Origin: JBOHER01 sp050701115
GTDB lineage: Bacteria > Actinomycetota > Actinomycetes > Mycobacteriales > Pseudonocardiaceae
Length of the DNA stretch: 21,247 nucleotides
Direction of reading: 5' to 3'
Assembly: GCA_050701115.1 (NCBI GenBank)
Contig: JBOHER010000322.1
Span: 1 to 21,247, forward strand
The notes under the pieces are model-generated. The model saw nothing but the letters and a program-made list of their open reading frames with translations. It did not search any database and had not been told where the DNA came from. Numbering within the stretch: position 1 is the stretch's first letter; the number at the start of each line of letters is the position of its first letter. Below are positions 8,378-17,943 of the stretch, one piece after another. Made by a program: the position numbers and the translations under genes.

Positions 8378-9121
8378 GTGAGCGAACCGGATGCGCGGGG
8401 GACACTCGGCACGGTCCGTAACGCCGTGGTGTTGCTTGGTTTGCTGTCCGAGGGGCCCGCATATCACCAGCTCACCGACCTGGCGGAGCGATCCGGATTG
8501 TCGGTGCCCACCGTGCACCGGCTGTTGCGGTCGCTGGTGCTCGCCGACCTGGTCGAGCAGGACCCGCGCTCGTCGCGTTACGGCCTCGGACCCGAGGTGG
8601 CCCGGCTCGCTCAGCGCTACCTGGCACGGCTGCCCATCCTGGGCGCACTGTCGCCGTATCTGGTGCCGCTGCGCGACGCCGTCGGCCAGACGGTGCATGT
8701 GGCGGTCCTGGTGCGCGGCAGCGTGGTCTACGTCGATCGGGTCGATGGCGCCGACGGCGGTCTCTACCGGGACACCCACCGTGTGCACACCGCGTTCGAA
8801 ACCGCGGCGGGCCGGGTACTCGCGGCCCGCGCCGCCGACGACGGCTGGCAGCACGCCATCGATGCGGCCTCGCCGGAGGACGCCAAGACCGCCGAAGCCG
8901 AGCGCGCGGCATGGCGATCGGCCGAGTACCTGGTCAGCGCGGGCGGCCCGCCCGAGGCACCGAGCGAGGTCGCGGTCCCGATCGTGGACGGCCGCGGGCG
9001 GACCGTGGCCGCGCTCGCCGCGACGCCCCCGCCGGTGGCATCGCCCGAACGGATCGCCAAGATCGCTGCCCAGCTGTCCCGTGCGGGATACGCGGCGGGA
9101 AGGACGCTGGGCCATGGGTGA
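8378..9121 (+). CDS. IclR-family transcriptional regulator
   Basis: This 247-residue protein has an N-terminal winged helix-turn-helix (about residues 10-75). The helix pair is LTDLAERSGLSVPTVHRLLRSL, followed by a wing ending SSRYGLG. The C-terminal IclR effector domain (about 85-240) has the family's HVAVLVRG and TAAGRVLAA elements. The start is GTG at 8378, preceded by GGGGGGAG. A further in-frame GTG lies 42 bases upstream but has no comparable ribosome site. The gene is divergent to the liv operon and overlaps the following acetyl-CoA-synthetase-like gene by eight bases. IclR proteins usually bind small carboxylates or aromatic acids, so control of the liv operon is the natural inference. 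Confidence 0.9.
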   Translation: MSEPDARGTLGTVRNAVVLLGLLSEGPAYHQLTDLAERSGLSVPTVHRLLRSLVLADLVEQDPRSSRYGLGPEVARLAQRYLARLPILGALSPYLVPLRDAVGQTVHVAVLVRGSVVYVDRVDGADGGLYRDTHRVHTAFETAAGRVLAARAADDGWQHAIDAASPEDAKTAEAERAAWRSAEYLVSAGGPPEAPSEVAVPIVDGRGRTVAALAATPPPVASPERIAKIAAQLSRAGYAAGRTLGHG

Positions 9122-10928
9122 GCGCGCCGTGCCCGACGCACTCGCGGCCTGGGCGGCCGTTGCGGACGAACTCGACTGGGACGAGCCATGGCAAAACCTG
9201 TACCAGCCGGACGGCCGCTACGGTCGTTGGTTCGCCGGTGGCAGGTTCAATCTGGCCGTCAACTGCGTCGACCGGCATCTGGCCGGACGCGGCGATCAAC
9301 GCGCGATCCTGTGGGAGGGGGAACCCGGGGACCGGCGGGCTGTGACCTATCGGGAGTTGCACGACGAGGTCGTCACGCTGGCGGGTGCACTGCGTGCACT
9401 TGGCGTGGGGATAGGCGACCGGGTCGCGCTGCACATGGGCTGGTTGCCCGAGACGGTGGTGGCGATGCTGGCCTGCGCCCGGATCGGCGCGGTGCAGGCC
9501 GTGCTGCCCATCCCGTTGCCCGCGGAAGCCCTCGCCGAGCGGCTCATCGACTTCCGGCCGAGGGTGCTGTTCACCCAGGACGGTGCCTGGCGGCACGGCA
9601 CCATCCTGCCGCTGAAGGCTCGCGCCGACGAGGCACTCGGCGCGGTCGGCGGGGTCGAGCAGACCGTCGTCGTCCGGCGCACCGGGGTCGACGTCGCATG
9701 GTACGAGGGCGACCGATGGCTGCACGACCTGGTCGACGACTCGCGACCGGGTGCGCAGGCCCAGGATCCGGCGCCGGTCGCGCTCGATCCGGAACATCCG
9801 GTGCTGTCCGTGCATCTGGCCAATCGACGGGGCCGTCCGGTCTCGGTGCTGCACGGTGCGGCCACGCTGGCAGCCTCCGCGCTGGCGGTGCACCGCTACG
9901 CCCTGGCAGACGGGGACGTCTTCTGGTGCGCGGGTGACGTTTCCTGGGTCGGCGCACAGGCGCACGGCGTCTACGGCCCCCTGGTGGCAGGCGCCACCGC
10001 GGTGATGTTCGAGGGCACCCTCGACGTGCCCACCCGGCACCGCACCTGGGACATCGTGCGCTCCTACGGCGTCTCCACCCTGCTGACCACGCCGACCGTT
10101 GTCCGCAGGCTCAGGGGATGGTCTCGCAGGCCACCCGAGCCGGAGGCGGTCGCCAGCCTGCGCCGGGTCGTGATGATGGCCGAACCGGTGGACACCGACC
10201 TGACCCACTGGCTCGCCCAGGATGTGGGCGCGGGCCGGATCGCTGTCGGCGACGGTTGGGGCCAGGTCCAGCTCGGCGGCGTGGTGAGCGTCGATCGCCC
10301 GGTCGACGCCACCGCATTGCCGGATCCGGGCTTCGCGATCGTCGACGACGCGGGTGCGGAGTTGCCCACCGGCCAACGCGGCGAGCTGGTCATGCGGCTG
10401 CCCTGGGCCGGCACCCTGCGGGCGATGGAGGGCAGCGGAGCGGCGGACGTCGCGCAACGGCACTGGCATCGGGCCGGCTGTTACTCGACGTTCGACGCCG
10501 CACGCCGCCGGGACGACGGGACACTCGAGTTTCTTGGCCGGATGGACGAGGTGGTCAGCATCTCGGGGCAACTGGTGTCGCTCGGTGAGGTACGGCAAGT
10601 GCTGTTGGAGCACCCCTTTGTGGTGGCCGCGGAGGTGGTCGAGCGCGCGGACCCGCAGTTCGGCCGATCTCTCGCCGCCGCCGTCGCGCTCACCCCGGAA
10701 CTCGCGGCCGACGCCACGGTCGCGCGGGACCTTCTCGACACCGTGCGCGAACTGCTCGGCGGACTGTCCCGGCCTCGGGCGCTCGTCTTCCTCGATCGTT
10801 TCGGGGACGAACTCTCGCGGGACGCGGTCCGCAGGGCACTCGCTCTGCTCACGGCCGGTGCGGGCGAACAACCGCTGCACCTGAACTGGTCGCAGGTACT
10901 CGCGGCCGCCGCCGCGACGGGGAAGTGA
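9114..10928 (+). CDS. acetyl-CoA synthetase-like protein with degenerate active site (probable pseudoenzyme)
   Basis: This 604-residue protein aligns along its length with acetyl-CoA synthetase (Acs). The N-terminal half is very Acs-like: NCVDRHL (50-56), ILWEGEPGDRR (65-75), TYRELH (78-83) and VAMLACARIGAV (116-127). WCAGDVSWV (281-289) and VYGPLVAGATAVMFEG follow. The catalytic motifs are lost, though. The P-loop TSGSTGKPKG is replaced by LANRRGRPVS (235-244). WWQTETGG reads GWGQVQLGG (381-389). The VSGHR hinge reads ISGQL (483-487). The catalytic lysine in SGK is D570 in LSRDAVRR. Adenylation is therefore unlikely. The ATG at 9114 overlaps the IclR gene by eight bases, so the two proteins are probably co-made. 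A sensing or regulatory role for acyl-CoA, AMP or a related ligand is speculation. Confidence 0.85.
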   Translation: MGERAVPDALAAWAAVADELDWDEPWQNLYQPDGRYGRWFAGGRFNLAVNCVDRHLAGRGDQRAILWEGEPGDRRAVTYRELHDEVVTLAGALRALGVGIGDRVALHMGWLPETVVAMLACARIGAVQAVLPIPLPAEALAERLIDFRPRVLFTQDGAWRHGTILPLKARADEALGAVGGVEQTVVVRRTGVDVAWYEGDRWLHDLVDDSRPGAQAQDPAPVALDPEHPVLSVHLANRRGRPVSVLHGAATLAASALAVHRYALADGDVFWCAGDVSWVGAQAHGVYGPLVAGATAVMFEGTLDVPTRHRTWDIVRSYGVSTLLTTPTVVRRLRGWSRRPPEPEAVASLRRVVMMAEPVDTDLTHWLAQDVGAGRIAVGDGWGQVQLGGVVSVDRPVDATALPDPGFAIVDDAGAELPTGQRGELVMRLPWAGTLRAMEGSGAADVAQRHWHRAGCYSTFDAARRRDDGTLEFLGRMDEVVSISGQLVSLGEVRQVLLEHPFVVAAEVVERADPQFGRSLAAAVALTPELAADATVARDLLDTVRELLGGLSRPRALVFLDRFGDELSRDAVRRALALLTAGAGEQPLHLNWSQVLAAAAATGK

Positions 10929-10931
10929 CGC

Positions 10932-10961
10932 ACGACACCGGCCAAGGGCAACGGCTAGGCT
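10932..10961 (+). promoter_or_regulatory. candidate leaderless promoter of the HIT gene
   Basis: ACGACA (10932-10937) and TAGGCT (10956-10961) are 18 bases apart. TAGGCT ends exactly seven bases before the ATG at 10969, so transcription would begin at or next to the start codon. No ribosome binding site is visible before that ATG. Both facts fit a leaderless mRNA, which is common in actinobacteria. Confidence 0.5.
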
Positions 10962-10968
10962 CCCCCGT

Positions 10969-11319
10969 ATGAGCGAGACCCTGTTCGAGCAGATCATTGC
11001 CCGTGAGATACCGGCCGACATCGTGCACGAGACCGAGACCACCCTGGCGTTCCGGGACATCAACCCGCGCGCGTCCACCCATGTCCTCGTTGTGCCCAAG
11101 ACCCGCTACCGCACTGTCGCCGAACTCGCCGCTGCCGACCCGCAACTGCTCGCTGAGGTGATCACCGCGGCGGCCGATGTGGCCGAGTTGGAGGGTGTCG
11201 CCGACTCCGGTTACCGGGTGACCTTCAACACCGGCCGCGACGCCGGTCAGACCGTGTTCCACGTGCACGCCCACGTGCTGGGCGGGGGTTCACTCGGACC
11301 AGAGGCCGCCGGTCGATGA
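10969..11319 (+). CDS. HIT (histidine triad) family nucleotide-binding hydrolase
   Basis: This 116-residue protein of the HINT/PKCI branch of the HIT superfamily is expected to hydrolyse nucleoside phosphoramidates or acyl-AMP. The triad HVHAHV has its histidines at 98, 100 and 102 and is followed by LGG. The N-terminal FRDINPRASTHVLVVPK segment (28-44) is typical of the family, and the length is normal. It precedes phoH with a 107-base gap. No ribosome site is seen, and the gene appears to be read from a leaderless transcript. The in vivo substrate is not known from sequence. Confidence 0.93.
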   Translation: MSETLFEQIIAREIPADIVHETETTLAFRDINPRASTHVLVVPKTRYRTVAELAAADPQLLAEVITAAADVAELEGVADSGYRVTFNTGRDAGQTVFHVHAHVLGGGSLGPEAAGR

Positions 11320-11366
11320 TTGCCCTGACATGGTCAACTCGGCTGCGCGGATGTTCCGGTAACCGC

Positions 11367-11372
11367 TAGCAT
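11367..11372 (+). promoter_or_regulatory. weak -10-like hexamer upstream of phoH
   Basis: TAGCAT lies 54 bases before the phoH GTG in the gap after the HIT gene. No good -35 sequence is visible at the proper distance, so this is only a candidate. phoH may also be read through from the HIT gene. Confidence 0.25.
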
Positions 11373-11426
11373 CGAGGGGCAGACAGCAAGCACTCGAGAC
11401 AGCGCAGAAAGCAGGCCCGAAGGCAC

Positions 11427-13590
<2,164 letters not shown>

Positions 13591-13601
<11 letters not shown>

Positions 13602-14148
13602 GATCGCCAACGAATCGGGCGTAGCGGTCGATGAGGTCTCTATCGTCTCGGTGGCCCGCTTCGCGCTGGACCGGATGGAGGTCAGCCCGCTCGCCGAGCT
13701 GTCCATCCTGCTGGTCACCCTCGACGTGATGGAGGACCTGCACGAGCGGTGGATGGACCTGCCCGGCCCCACCGACGTCATGGCCTTCCCGATGGATGAG
13801 CTGGATGTCCGCAGGCCGGACGCGCCGGAGGCCTCGCCCGCCCTGCTCGGTGACATCGTGCTGTGCCCGGCGTTCGCCAAGGACCAGGCGGGTAAGGCCG
13901 GCCACCGGCTGGTCGATGAGTTGCACCTGCTGACCGTGCACGGGCTGCTGCATCTGCTCGGCTACGACCATGCCGAGCCGGACGAGGAGCGCGAGATGTT
14001 CGGCTTGCAGAAGCGCATTCTCGACGAGTACACCGAGGCCGCGGCCCACGAGCGGAACAGGACCAGGCAGCGCAGCGCCGATGATCGCCTGCTCGGCGTG
14101 GTCGGCCTGGACGACGCGACCGGCGCCGTCGACGGCGAGAACGGCTGA
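13591..14148 (+). CDS. ybeY: endoribonuclease YbeY (rRNA maturation factor)
   Basis: This 185-residue zinc-dependent endoribonuclease is involved in 16S rRNA maturation and ribosome quality control. The metal motif HGLLHLLGYDH (117-127) has ligands H117, H121 and H127, and PTDVMAFP (60-67) is the other conserved block. The start is GTG at 13591 with GAGGGGG five bases before it, inside the end of phoH (11-base overlap). The last 35 residues, after RILDEY, are a hydrophilic tail longer than in E. coli. A 12-base gap separates it from the CBS-domain gene. Confidence 0.94.
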
Positions 14149-14160
14149 TCGGGACTCATC

Positions 14161-15507
14161 ATGACGTCGTCAGCTGTTCTGGTAGTCCTCGCGGTCGCGC
14201 TCGTGCTCGTGGGTGGCGTGTTCGCCGCCGCCGATGCCGCGGTCAGCACGGTGTCCCGCGCTCGGGTGCGCGGCATGGTCCGGGCGGGCAGGTCAGGGGC
14301 ACGCCAGTTGGCCACCGTCGTCGATGAGCGCAGGCGGCACATCAACCTGCTGCTGTTGCTGCGACTCGGCTGTGAACTGACCGCGACGGTCCTGGTGACC
14401 GTGGTGGCGTTGCGGTGGTTCCAACCGGAGTGGTTCGCGGTGACTCTCGCGGCGTTGACCATGTTGCTGGTCAGCTATGTGCTGGTTGGCGTCGGCCCGC
14501 GAACGATAGGCAGGCAACACCCGTACCGCGTCGGCACGGTGGTGGCTGGGCCGGTGCGCATACTCGGCTTCCTGCTCGGACCGCTGAGCAGGCTGCTCAT
14601 CGTGCTGGGTAATGCCATCACGCCGGGCAAGGGGTTCCGGGAGGGCCCGTTCACCAGTGAGGTCGAGGTCAGGGAGCTGGTCGACCTCGCCCAGGAGCGA
14701 GGTGTGGTCGAAGATTCCGAGCGCGAGATGATCCACTCGGTGTTCGAACTCGGTGACACTCTCGCCCGAGAAGTGATGGTGCCACGCACCGAAATCGTCT
14801 GGATCGAGCGCACCAAGACGGTGCGCCAGGCCTTGGCGTTGTCGCTGCGCACCGGGTTCAGCCGCATTCCGGTGATCGGCGAGAGTGTGGACGACATCCT
14901 CGGCGTGGTGAACATCAAGGACCTGGTGCGCGCGTCGATGGCGGACGGGGACCGCAGCCCACGCCCGGTCGAGGAGATCATGACTCCGGCGAGCTTCGTA
15001 CCGGACTCCAAGCGGCTGGACGATCTGCTGCGCAAAATGCAGGTGTCCCGCAACCACGTGGCCATCGCCGTCGACGAGTACGGCGGGACGGCCGGTCTGC
15101 TCACCATCGAGGACATCCTCGAGGAGATCGTCGGCGAGATCACCGATGAGTCCGACGCCGATGAGCGGCCTCCGGTCGAATACCTCGACGAGGGGTCGGT
15201 GCGCGTGTCGGCGAGGCTGGGCGTCGACGATCTCGGCGAGCTCTACGGCCTCGAGCTGTCCAGCCACGATGTGGAGACTGTGGTCGGGTTGCTCGCCCAG
15301 CGTTTGGGCAGGGTGCCGCTGCCTGGTGCCGAGGCCGAGGTGGCCGGGTTGCGGCTGCACGCCGAGGGCGGCAAGGACCGCAGGGGCCGGATGCGGATCA
15401 CCACCGTGGTGGTGCGCCCGCTCGACGCGCAGCTCTCCGGCCGGAGGATACGCCTGCCGCAGACCGATGAGCTCGACGACCGTGACCGCATGGTCGACCA
15501 TGCGTGA
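14161..15507 (+). CDS. CNNM/CorC-HlyC family membrane protein with CBS pair
   Basis: This 448-residue protein has a DUF21 (CNNM) transmembrane domain with about four hydrophobic segments in residues 1-150. A CBS pair follows (about 205-325, including REVMVPRTE and VAIAVDEYGGTAGLLTIEDILEEIVGEI), then a C-terminal CorC/HlyC domain (about 345-425). Proteins of this type are often annotated as hemolysins, but the family is better linked to magnesium or cobalt transport or efflux. CBS domains usually bind adenosine nucleotides. It is the conserved neighbour of ybeY and era in actinobacteria (the Rv2366c position). It starts with ATG; the ribosome site is weak (GGGACT). Confidence 0.92.
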   Translation: MTSSAVLVVLAVALVLVGGVFAAADAAVSTVSRARVRGMVRAGRSGARQLATVVDERRRHINLLLLLRLGCELTATVLVTVVALRWFQPEWFAVTLAALTMLLVSYVLVGVGPRTIGRQHPYRVGTVVAGPVRILGFLLGPLSRLLIVLGNAITPGKGFREGPFTSEVEVRELVDLAQERGVVEDSEREMIHSVFELGDTLAREVMVPRTEIVWIERTKTVRQALALSLRTGFSRIPVIGESVDDILGVVNIKDLVRASMADGDRSPRPVEEIMTPASFVPDSKRLDDLLRKMQVSRNHVAIAVDEYGGTAGLLTIEDILEEIVGEITDESDADERPPVEYLDEGSVRVSARLGVDDLGELYGLELSSHDVETVVGLLAQRLGRVPLPGAEAEVAGLRLHAEGGKDRRGRMRITTVVVRPLDAQLSGRRIRLPQTDELDDRDRMVDHA

Positions 15508-15562
15508 GCTTGGTTGCGGTCTAGGCTCAGGGTCGCTGATGTGCACGACAGGAGTGTGGACG

Positions 15563-15907
15563 ATGTCTGAGCCAATCGAGCTCGACCCAGAAGACGCGAA
15601 GATCATCACGCTGGCTCGGTCCGCTCGAACGCGCATCCAGGCCGCTGAGGGCGCGGCGGTGCGGGACACCGATGGCCGCACCTATTCCGCGGCGACGGTG
15701 GCGCTGCCGTCGTTCTCGGCCACCGCGCTGCAGGCCGCGATCGCGGCCGCCGTCTCCAGCGGAGCTGAGGGCATCGAGGCCGCGGCGGTGGTGACCGGCG
15801 CGGACGACGTCGCCGAGGAATCCGTGCGGGTCGTGCGCGATCTCGCCGAGAAGGCGCCGATCTTCGTCGCTGACGCGTCGGGTGCGGTCCGTGAGGTCCT
15901 TTCGTGA
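15563..15907 (+). CDS. small cytidine-deaminase-fold protein lacking zinc ligands
   Basis: This 114-residue protein corresponds to the actinobacterial gene just before era (the Rv2365c position). The stretch AAEGAAVRDTDGRTYSAATVALPS (within 27-50) resembles the N-terminal strands of cytidine deaminase. Where the enzyme has its Cys-Ala-Glu zinc/catalytic motif, this protein has FSATALQAAI (51-60). It contains no cysteine or histidine at all, so a zinc-dependent deaminase reaction is ruled out. The ATG has AGGAG eight bases upstream, and the stop overlaps the era start (GTGA). The tight coupling suggests a role near Era or ribosome assembly, but the function is unknown. Confidence 0.8.
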   Translation: MSEPIELDPEDAKIITLARSARTRIQAAEGAAVRDTDGRTYSAATVALPSFSATALQAAIAAAVSSGAEGIEAAAVVTGADDVAEESVRVVRDLAEKAPIFVADASGAVREVLS

Positions 15908-16806
15908 CCGAGCCCGTCCACCGGTCCGGGTTCACCTGCTTCATCGGACGTCCCAATGCGGGCAAGTCCACGCTGACCAACGTGCTGGTCGGCAGCAAGA
16001 TCGCGATCACGTCCAGCAAGCCGCAGACCACCCGGCACGCGATCAGGGGGATCGTGCACCGCGAGGACGCCCAGCTCGTGATCGTGGACACCCCGGGGTT
16101 GCATCGGCCACGGACGTTACTCGGCCAGCGGCTCAACGACCTCGTGCGCGCCACTTGGTCCGAAGTGGACGTTGTGGGGTTTTGCGTGCCTGCCAACGAG
16201 AAGGTCGGGCCGGGGGACAGGTTCATCGCCGAGGAGTTGCGCAAGATCGCCCGCAGGACACCGGTGATCGGCGTGCTGACCAAGACCGATCTCGCCCAGC
16301 CGGAGCAGATCGCCGAGCAACTCCTTGCCTTGCAAGGCATCCTGGACTTCGCCGAGATCATTCCGGTGTCCGCGCACGACGGCTACCAGTTGGACACCCT
16401 CGCCGACCTGCTGGTGCAGCGGCTGCCCGAGGGCCCCCAGCTCTACCCGGGCGGTGACCTGACCGATGAACCCGAGCAGACACTGGTCGCCGAGTTGATC
16501 CGTGAGGCAGCTCTGGAAGGCGTGCGGGATGAGCTGCCGCACTCGATCGCGGTCACGGTGGAGGAAATGTTGCCGCGTGCCGATCGCGAGGACTTGCTCG
16601 ACGTACACGCCCTGCTGTATGTAGAGCGGCCCAGCCAGAAGGGCATCATCCTCGGGCACAAGGGCCAGCGGCTCAAGGAGGTCGGCTCGACCGCGCGCAA
16701 GCACATCGAAGCGCTGCTGGGCACCAAGGTCTACCTCGACCTGCACGTCAAGATCGCCAAAGACTGGCAGCGCGATCCCAAGCAGCTGCGCAGGCTGGGA
16801 TTCTAG
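15904..16806 (+). CDS. era: GTPase Era
   Basis: This 300-residue Ras-like GTPase binds the 3' end of 16S rRNA and helps assemble the 30S subunit. It has G1 GRPNAGKST (15-23), a G2-region TTRHAIRG, G3 DTPG, G4 TKTD and G5 VSA. The C-terminal KH RNA-binding domain (about 210-300) includes GIILGHKGQRLKEVG. The GTG start sits in a four-base overlap with the preceding gene. The length is normal. It is followed by a 262-base non-coding region with 21-bp repeats before the next gene, so transcription of the phoH-era group may end there. Confidence 0.96.
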   Translation: MTEPVHRSGFTCFIGRPNAGKSTLTNVLVGSKIAITSSKPQTTRHAIRGIVHREDAQLVIVDTPGLHRPRTLLGQRLNDLVRATWSEVDVVGFCVPANEKVGPGDRFIAEELRKIARRTPVIGVLTKTDLAQPEQIAEQLLALQGILDFAEIIPVSAHDGYQLDTLADLLVQRLPEGPQLYPGGDLTDEPEQTLVAELIREAALEGVRDELPHSIAVTVEEMLPRADREDLLDVHALLYVERPSQKGIILGHKGQRLKEVGSTARKHIEALLGTKVYLDLHVKIAKDWQRDPKQLRRLGF

Positions 16807-16827
16807 GGCGAGCCACCCGGACTGTGC

Positions 16828-16890
16828 TGGCCGTTTCCGGCGGTGAGTTGGCCGTTTCCGGCGGTGAGTTGGCCGTTTCGAGCGGTGAGT
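16828..16890. repeat. three tandem 21-bp repeats, forward orientation
   Basis: Units lie at 16828-16848, 16849-16869 and 16870-16890. The first two are identical; the third differs at two bases (CCGGC becomes CGAGC). Each contains GTTT and ends GGTGAGT, and the junctions create GAGTTGGCC. The array starts 21 bases after the era stop. It does not look like a gene, although the 21-base period keeps frames open through it. Its core is the inverse of the array at 16942-16983. Confidence 0.85.
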
Positions 16891-16941
16891 TTGCGCGGGC
16901 TGTCCGGACGCCTGTGCCGTGGACACCCTGGACTGGCGCCC

Positions 16942-16983
16942 GTGGCCAACTCGGTGACGCGAGTGGCCAACTCGGTGGCGCGC
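16942..16983. repeat. two tandem 21-bp repeats, inverted relative to the upstream array
   Basis: Units lie at 16942-16962 and 16963-16983 and share GTGGCCAACTCGGTG, differing only at a few bases near the end. Their core GGCCAACTC is the reverse complement of GAGTTGGCC, which is formed at the junctions of the array at 16828-16890. RNA across the region could fold into several alternative stems. The rest of the 16807-17068 gap holds no gene I can support. Confidence 0.8.
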
Positions 16984-17068
16984 GTGCTGCGTTGTCGTCC
17001 CACCGGGTGCGACGTTGCTCTAGAGTGCTCACGGCATAGCGACCCGCGCTCGTGGACAGGGGAACCCG

Positions 17069-17467
17069 GTGACCGATCCGTACTCGCACAACCCGCAAGA
17101 ACCCGGTCAGCCGGGGCCGTACAGCCGGCCGAGCCCCTATGGCCAGCAGCCAGGGCCATATGGCCAGCCTGGACCGTACGGACCGCCCTCGCCCTACGGG
17201 CATCAGCCTCCCGGTCCGCCACCGGAGAACAACCTGGTGTGGGGCATCCTCGCGACCGTGCTGTGCTGCCTGCCGCTGGGCATCGTGTCGATTGTGAAGG
17301 CAAACCAGGTGCACTCGCTGTGGTTCCAGGGCCAGTATGCCGCGGCGCAGAAGGCGGCCGACGACGCCAGGAAATGGGCCATTTGGAGCGCGGTCGCTCT
17401 GCCCATCGTCATCGTTGCCTACGTGCTTGTGGTCGTGGTGAGTCTGGGCGTGGGATTGGGCCTCTGA
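17069..17467 (+). CDS. CD225/dispanin-family membrane protein with proline-rich N-terminus
   Basis: This 132-residue protein begins with about 50 residues rich in Pro, Gly, Tyr and Gln, with repeated PYG units (18-45). A membrane span follows (55-76: NLVWGILATVLCCLPLGIVSIV), then the CD225-type linker with KANQVHSLW and a second span (103-131). This is the usual build of bacterial CD225/dispanin-like proteins, whose role is unknown. The GTG start at 17069 is preceded by AGGGGAA. It is followed closely by two DUF2752 genes, a pairing I recall from other actinomycetes. The 5' neighbour is the repeat-bearing gap after era. Confidence 0.82.
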   Translation: MTDPYSHNPQEPGQPGPYSRPSPYGQQPGPYGQPGPYGPPSPYGHQPPGPPPENNLVWGILATVLCCLPLGIVSIVKANQVHSLWFQGQYAAAQKAADDARKWAIWSAVALPIVIVAYVLVVVVSLGVGLGL

Positions 17468-17480
17468 CCGGGCGCGGCAA

Positions 17481-17933
17481 ATGAACATTTCCGTCTACCC
17501 CGGCCTCCCGGCCACCGGACTGCGCGCTCGGCTGCACGCGGTGGGCCCGCCGTTGGGCGTGGTCGCACTCGGCTGCGCGGCCAGTGCGGTCGTCTTGTGG
17601 GGAGATCCCACCACACCCGGGGGTCCGCTGCCGGTGTGCCCGACGAAAGCGCTGTTCGGCATCGACTGTCCCGGCTGCGGCGGGATGCGGATGCTCTACA
17701 GCCTGCTGCATGGGGATATCGGTGCGGCGCTGCACTACAACGCGGTGTCGCTGGTGATCCTGGCGCTGCTCGCCTGGAGCACGGCCGCCTGGGCCGTTGG
17801 CAGGTGGCGGGGCAGGCCAGTGCGCAGCTGGCTGCACTGGCGGTGGGCGCCGTTGACGTTCGTGGTGGTCTTCGTAGTCTGGTTCGTGGTGCGTAACCTG
17901 CCGTTCGCGCCGTTCAATGCCCTTTACGTCTAG
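17481..17933 (+). CDS. DUF2752 membrane protein (first of a tandem pair)
   Basis: This 150-residue membrane protein has three hydrophobic spans (about 22-42, 86-108 and 127-143). The family motif is a cysteine at 53, then DCPGCGGMR with C63 and C66, then LLHGD and YNA. The C-terminal element VVRNLPFAPFN is shared with the next gene. The function of DUF2752 is unknown; the CxxC could bind metal or be redox active, but that is speculation. The ATG lies 13 bases after the CD225 gene without a strong ribosome site. An ancient tandem duplication with the following gene is evident. Confidence 0.85.
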   Translation: MNISVYPGLPATGLRARLHAVGPPLGVVALGCAASAVVLWGDPTTPGGPLPVCPTKALFGIDCPGCGGMRMLYSLLHGDIGAALHYNAVSLVILALLAWSTAAWAVGRWRGRPVRSWLHWRWAPLTFVVVFVVWFVVRNLPFAPFNALYV

Positions 17934-17943
17934 CGGGGTGAGC

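Noticed and set aside
8934..11099. Long minus-strand open frame (over 700 codons) opposite the Acs-like gene
   Set aside because: It mirrors the codon pattern of the plus-strand gene, shows no recognisable domain, and the plus frame has clear Acs homology throughout. It is a high-GC shadow frame.
14293..15681. Minus-strand open frame of about 460 codons opposite the CBS-domain gene
   Set aside because: The composition is His/Arg/Gln-rich and typical of antisense frames in high-GC DNA, and the plus strand encodes a well-defined protein.
16828..16983. CRISPR array
   Set aside because: The repeats are directly adjacent without unique spacers, appear in two orientations, and no cas gene is near.
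17021..17026. TAGAGT as -10 box for the CD225 gene
   Set aside because: No acceptable -35 element lies 16-18 bases upstream, so support is too thin.
16824..17039. Small protein with LAVSGGE heptad repeats across the 21-bp array
   Set aside because: The open frame follows from the 21-base period; there is no ribosome site, and the frame continues into unrelated sequence.
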